Of a stretch of 64,000 nucleotides of DNA, positions 61,129-64,000 are shown in pieces. This DNA is from Delftia tsuruhatensis (GTDB taxonomy: Bacteria; Pseudomonadota; Gammaproteobacteria; Burkholderiales; Burkholderiaceae_C): assembly GCF_903815225.1 (NCBI RefSeq), contig NZ_LR813084.1, positions 5,108,001 to 5,172,000 of the forward strand. The letters are read 5' to 3'. Made by a program: the position numbers and the translations under genes. The stretch's first letter is position 1, and each line of letters opens with the position of its first letter. Below the pieces are notes generated by a model. The model did not search any database, was not told the DNA's origin, and saw only the letters and a list, made by a program, of their open reading frames with translations.

Positions 61129-62905
61129 TCAGTCCTTGCGCGGATTGACCTGCGCGTGTTCCTGGATGCCAATCACGTTGAAGAACACGGCCACCAGCTG
61201 GTGCAGTTGGCTGAACTGGATCACATGGCCCAGCGACTGCATGTGGGCCGCCCAGTTGAGCACGGAGCCGGCTGCCGCAAAGTCCATGCGCACCAGCTGC
61301 GTGCAATCGATGACCACGGGCTCGCCCAGGCTGGCGCCCTCCTGCACCGGATCCAGCCAGGAGGAGGCGTCGCCCTCGATGATGCCAGCCAGCACGAACC
61401 GTACGGCCTGCTCCTCCACAGGGCCGAATTGAGCCGGTACCTCGGGGGCGCCGGCATCTGCGGCCTGGGTCATGCACTGGGCAACGGGATCCACCCACGG
61501 CGGGGGGGAGACCTCGTAGGTGACGCAATAGTCCAGCGCCACCAGCTCGAAATCATCCTGGCGGTTCATCAACCGCAGCAGCGCCATGCGCAGGCGCCAC
61601 CACAGCGTATCCACGCTGCCATCGCCCGAGGGACTGCGCGCGCCCAGCAGTGCAAGCAGCCGCTCGGCATTGAGCAGCACGAACACGCCTTGCGTATCGG
61701 CCCACTGCTGCAGCAAGGCCTCGAGCGCCGGGGCGGCCGCCTCGTCGATGCCGGCCACGGCCGCCCAGTCCAGGGTCCAGGGTCCGCCAGCCTTGGCCTG
61801 GGAGACCTTCAGCGCCGTCACGCCATTGGGCGTGATCTGGGCTGGCGCACTCCAGCGCCACCCCTGCGGGGCCACGGCCCCCGAAGCAGCAGCGACCACG
61901 CCGGAGCGCTGCTTCGTCATGGCGAACCACTGGGGGGCGGAGCGACCGAAGCGCGCGGCGAACTCGATGCCCGCCTTGTCGAACTGTGCCGGACGGTCGG
62001 CGGCACGGTACAGGTCCAGCAAGGCCAGCCAGACCGGCAGCTGCGCGGGCACGTCGCGCCGCGCGATCAGCTCCAGCATGCCCTGCTCGGCCCCGTCGGT
62101 GTCTCCGTTGGCGAACAGGATGGCCGGCTCCTCAAGGTCGGCGTCGTGCTCGAACACCACGAAACAGGGCGGCACCATGTCCATGGGTTGCGGAGGAGAC
62201 ACCTCGGTGGCCGCGAAGGCCGGCAGGAAATCGGTCGCCCCTCCAGCGGCCGAAGGGGCGCGCCATGGGCTGGGGGTCGATGAGGGGGGGGGGCGTGGAA
62301 ACGGAGGGTACCTGCGGCGCGGGCGCCAGGCCCATGGGCAAGGTGGTCGCGAATGCGGCCGCATCCGCAGCGGAAGCAATGGCCGGTGGAACCACGTCGC
62401 TGAGCAGGGGAATCTGACCCGATGGCGGCGGCTTGCGGAACGAGGCCGGCGCCGGATTGCCACCTGCCGGCAGCGCCATGGGCATGGTCGTTGCATCGGC
62501 CGTCTGCTTGCCCCTCCACCACTGCTGGGACATCTGTGCCTCGATCTCGTCGATCTTCTTGAGCGTGACGGCACGCTCTCCGGAGGACTTGGAGCTCAGC
62601 AGGCTGCTGAGGAACTGGGATCCCTGAGCCTGGGGCCCGGACACTGCGGCCGGGGCGCTGCCGGGCCGGGACGCCTGCTGCATCTCGGTCTGGCGCAGGC
62701 GGCGCAGTTGTTCGAATTCACGCTTGCGCACGAAGTCGTTGCGGCGCTTGCGCTCGATCATCTCCTTGAGCGCCTGCTTGCTGTACTGACTTTCCTGGTC
62801 CTCGTCGAGGCCGTCCAGATCGGACCAGTTGACCGTGGGGTGGCGCACGAAGCGCACCACCTTGGACAACAACCCTCCCGATTTGCTGCTCTCTTCTTTT
62901 GCCAT
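61129..62905 (-). pseudogene. STAS-domain protein gene split by a frameshift at a G/C homopolymer
   Basis: Two overlapping frames make one gene. The N-terminal part (from 62905) begins MAKEESSKSGGLLSKVVRFV and is a basic helical region with low-complexity Pro/Ala linker. The C-terminal part (frame ending 61129) has two STAS/MlaB-like modules (WTLDWAAVAGIDEAAAPALE and VVIDCTQLVRMDFAAAGSVLNW). The frames meet at the C10 run on the minus strand (62284-62293). Removing one C would fuse them into about 591 aa. STAS modules bind nucleotides or partners in transport and anti-sigma pathways. It may be a phase-variable gene in an off state, a decayed gene, or an assembly error. It lies between dksA and hslV. 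Confidence 0.78.
62284..62293. repeat. Run of ten G (C on the coding strand)
   Basis: A mononucleotide tract of ten G residues inside the STAS gene, exactly where the two coding frames exchange. Tracts of this length are prone to slipped-strand mispairing. Confidence 0.9.
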
Positions 62906-62950
62906 GGCGAGTCAGATTAGCACCAACGGCCCGAAGGCCGTTGCCGCGCC

Positions 62951-63445
62951 TCAATCTCCGTACATCTTCTGTTTGAGCTCGCGGCGCTGCTGCGCCTCCA
63001 GCGACAGCGTCGCCGTGGGACGCGCCAGCAGGCGACCCACGCCAATGGGCTCGCCGGTCTCGTCGCAGTAGCCGTAGTCTCCGGCGTCGATGCGGGCGAT
63101 GGACTGCTCTATCTTCTTGAGCAGCTTGCGCTCGCGGTCGCGCGTGCGCAGTTCCAGCGCGTGCTCTTCCTCGATGGTGGCGCGGTCGGCCGGATCGGGA
63201 ACCACCACGGTGTCCTCGCGCAGGTTTTCCGCCGTCTCGCCTGCGTTGGTGTGCATGTCATGCTTGAGATTGAGCAGCTTGAGGCGAAAGAACGCCATCT
63301 GCTTCTCGTTCATGTACTCGTCATCGGACATGGCCAGCACTTCGGCATCCGTCAGTTCTTCCGCCGACTTGGTCTTCCAGGCATTGGCCAGCTTGGGGTC
63401 TCGTTTCGTCGCTCCCGACGAAGGCGTTTGCGTAGTGGTAGGCAT
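62951..63445 (-). CDS. dksA: RNA polymerase-binding transcription factor DksA, cysteine-poor form
   Basis: A 164-aa DksA-type protein that enters the RNA polymerase secondary channel and works with ppGpp. The coiled coil carries the tip region (NLREDTVVVPDPADRATIEEE with the conserved D-x-x-D/A tip) and the C-terminus has DAGDYGYCDETGEPIGVGRLLARPTATLSL. Canonical DksA has four zinc cysteines (CxxC...CxxC); here only the first is left, the others being Thr, Ser and Ala. Cysteine-poor DksA proteins that work without zinc are known in other proteobacteria. The gene starts 18 bp after a small upstream ORF. Confidence 0.92.
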   Translation of the reverse strand: MPTTTQTPSSGATKRDPKLANAWKTKSAEELTDAEVLAMSDDEYMNEKQMAFFRLKLLNLKHDMHTNAGETAENLREDTVVVPDPADRATIEEEHALELRTRDRERKLLKKIEQSIARIDAGDYGYCDETGEPIGVGRLLARPTATLSLEAQQRRELKQKMYGD

Positions 63446-63463
63446 AGTGTTGGTTTCGCTAAC

Positions 63464-63757
63464 TTAGTCCGCGCCGAAGGCTTCGGACGGGGCCATGGAT
63501 GGTACTGTCAAACGGGGCGCCTGGGTCGAATGCCATGCAGGACAGACGGTCGCCTGGGGTGCGCCGCCCGCAGCGTTCCCCGCACGGCGGGGTGCGGCGA
63601 TCCTGGCCTTGCGGATGCCGCGTGCGCAGAAGCCCCCTTGCAGGCCGGTGCGGGAGATCGGGTCGGCAGCACCGGCCGCAGCCGGGACCACGGCCCTCTT
63701 CCTCGCAGCCGTGGCGCGGGCGGCCACTGTCGGCTTCTTGCTGGATTCGGCGCTCAC
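63464..63757 (-). CDS. Possible small upstream ORF before dksA, 97 aa
   Basis: A GTG-started frame with an AGGAG site 8 nt upstream, VSAESSKKPTVAARATAARKRAVV at the start, then Ala/Gly/Arg-rich sequence to APSEAFGAD. It lies between a good promoter and dksA, and ends 18 bp before the dksA start. The N-terminus looks like a translated protein but the rest has no recognisable fold, so it may be a lineage-specific small protein or a leader ORF tuning dksA expression. Confidence 0.4.
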   Translation of the reverse strand: MSAESSKKPTVAARATAARKRAVVPAAAGAADPISRTGLQGGFCARGIRKARIAAPRRAGNAAGGAPQATVCPAWHSTQAPRLTVPSMAPSEAFGAD

Positions 63758-63832
63758 TTCCTGTCTCCTCACAGTATGGACAGTCCCTTGCGGGGAAGTC
63801 CACGGGGCTTGCGGGCTCTCTACAGGGGCGCG

Positions 63833-63860
63833 ATTGTAGCGATGCCCTACGGGAGCGCAA
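63833..63860 (-). promoter_or_regulatory. Promoter upstream of dksA
   Basis: On the minus strand TTGCGC (63855-63860) and TACAAT (63833-63838) are spaced by 16 bp. Transcription would start near 63826, about 380 nt before dksA and 70 nt before the small ORF. A short CCCT-AC-AGGG dyad lies just upstream of the -35. Confidence 0.6.
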
Positions 63861-63976
63861 GCCGTTGCACATACCCTACAGGGATGCACAGTGACCGCCT
63901 GCGCAAGCGGGCAGGCCACCGTCAATCAGATGTCAGCAAACGCGGGCCGGTTTTCTCACAAAGGTTCACAAACCCC

Positions 63977-64000
63977 TCAGACCAGGCACTGCTCCAAGCC
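63977..64000 (-). CDS. 3' end of a gene, possibly a CobW-family GTPase
   Basis: The last 24 bases read GLEQCLV and a stop on the minus strand. The ending resembles the C-terminus of CobW/YjiA-type GTPases, which often sit beside dksA in Burkholderiales. Only seven codons are visible, so this is a guess from context. Confidence 0.3.
   Translation of the reverse strand, partial: GLEQCLV

Overview
The window is a 64 kb piece of a GC-rich chromosome that looks like a betaproteobacterium of the order Burkholderiales, most likely family Comamonadaceae. The evidence is the gene order (ffh-ypjD-PP0621-pilS-pilR-ampD, accB-accC-prmA, hslV-hslU), a complete dcw cluster ending in lpxC, a lysine/alanine histone-H1-like protein, and a MurE carrying the DNPR motif of meso-diaminopimelate ligases. 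The genus is not claimed. No rRNA, tRNA, insertion sequence, prophage or CRISPR array was seen; most of the window is core genome.

Left part (1-24800): the 3' end of miaB; a compact cluster of three overlapping genes of unknown role (TPR-like protein, PcfJ-like protein, DUF1266 protein); an NlpC/P60 lipoprotein; ffh, divergent from ypjD-PP0621-pilS-pilR-ampD (cytochrome c assembly-like protein, type IV pilus two-component system, cell-wall recycling amidase); the class Ia ribonucleotide reductase genes nrdA and nrdB behind two well-spaced NrdR boxes; a repetitive histone-like gene; then, on the minus strand, a hypothetical gene, tlpA, accB-accC, prmA, a DUF3426 zinc-ribbon protein and a PfkB kinase.

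Middle part (25000-39700): mpl, yqcC, the DAHP synthase gene aroG with a leader peptide rich in Phe/Tyr/Trp and an attenuator hairpin, tldD, a candidate small RNA of about 90 nt with its own promoter and terminator, rodA, a YqiA-type esterase, an RNB-family exoribonuclease, a TonB-like protein, aroE, mtgA and ruvC, and an alpha/beta hydrolase.

Right part (39700-64000): a single minus-strand block. It runs mraZ-rsmH-ftsL-ftsI-murE-murF-mraY-murD-ftsW-murG-murC-ddlB-ftsQ-ftsA-ftsZ-lpxC, followed by a 58-residue membrane protein. It builds lipid II, assembles the divisome and starts lipid A synthesis, with many start/stop overlaps. Upstream lie hslV-hslU, a STAS-domain gene split by a frameshift at a run of ten G/C bases, a DksA that lacks most zinc-binding cysteines, and a promoter with an upstream small ORF.

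The most unusual points are the aromatic-amino-acid attenuator before aroG, the candidate sRNA between rodA and tldD, the homopolymer-linked frameshift in the STAS gene, the unknown three-gene cluster (whose first gene also seems to carry a frameshift near its start), the long N-terminal extension of MurD, and recurring -10-like hexamers 6-8 nt before start codons, which suggest leaderless transcripts.
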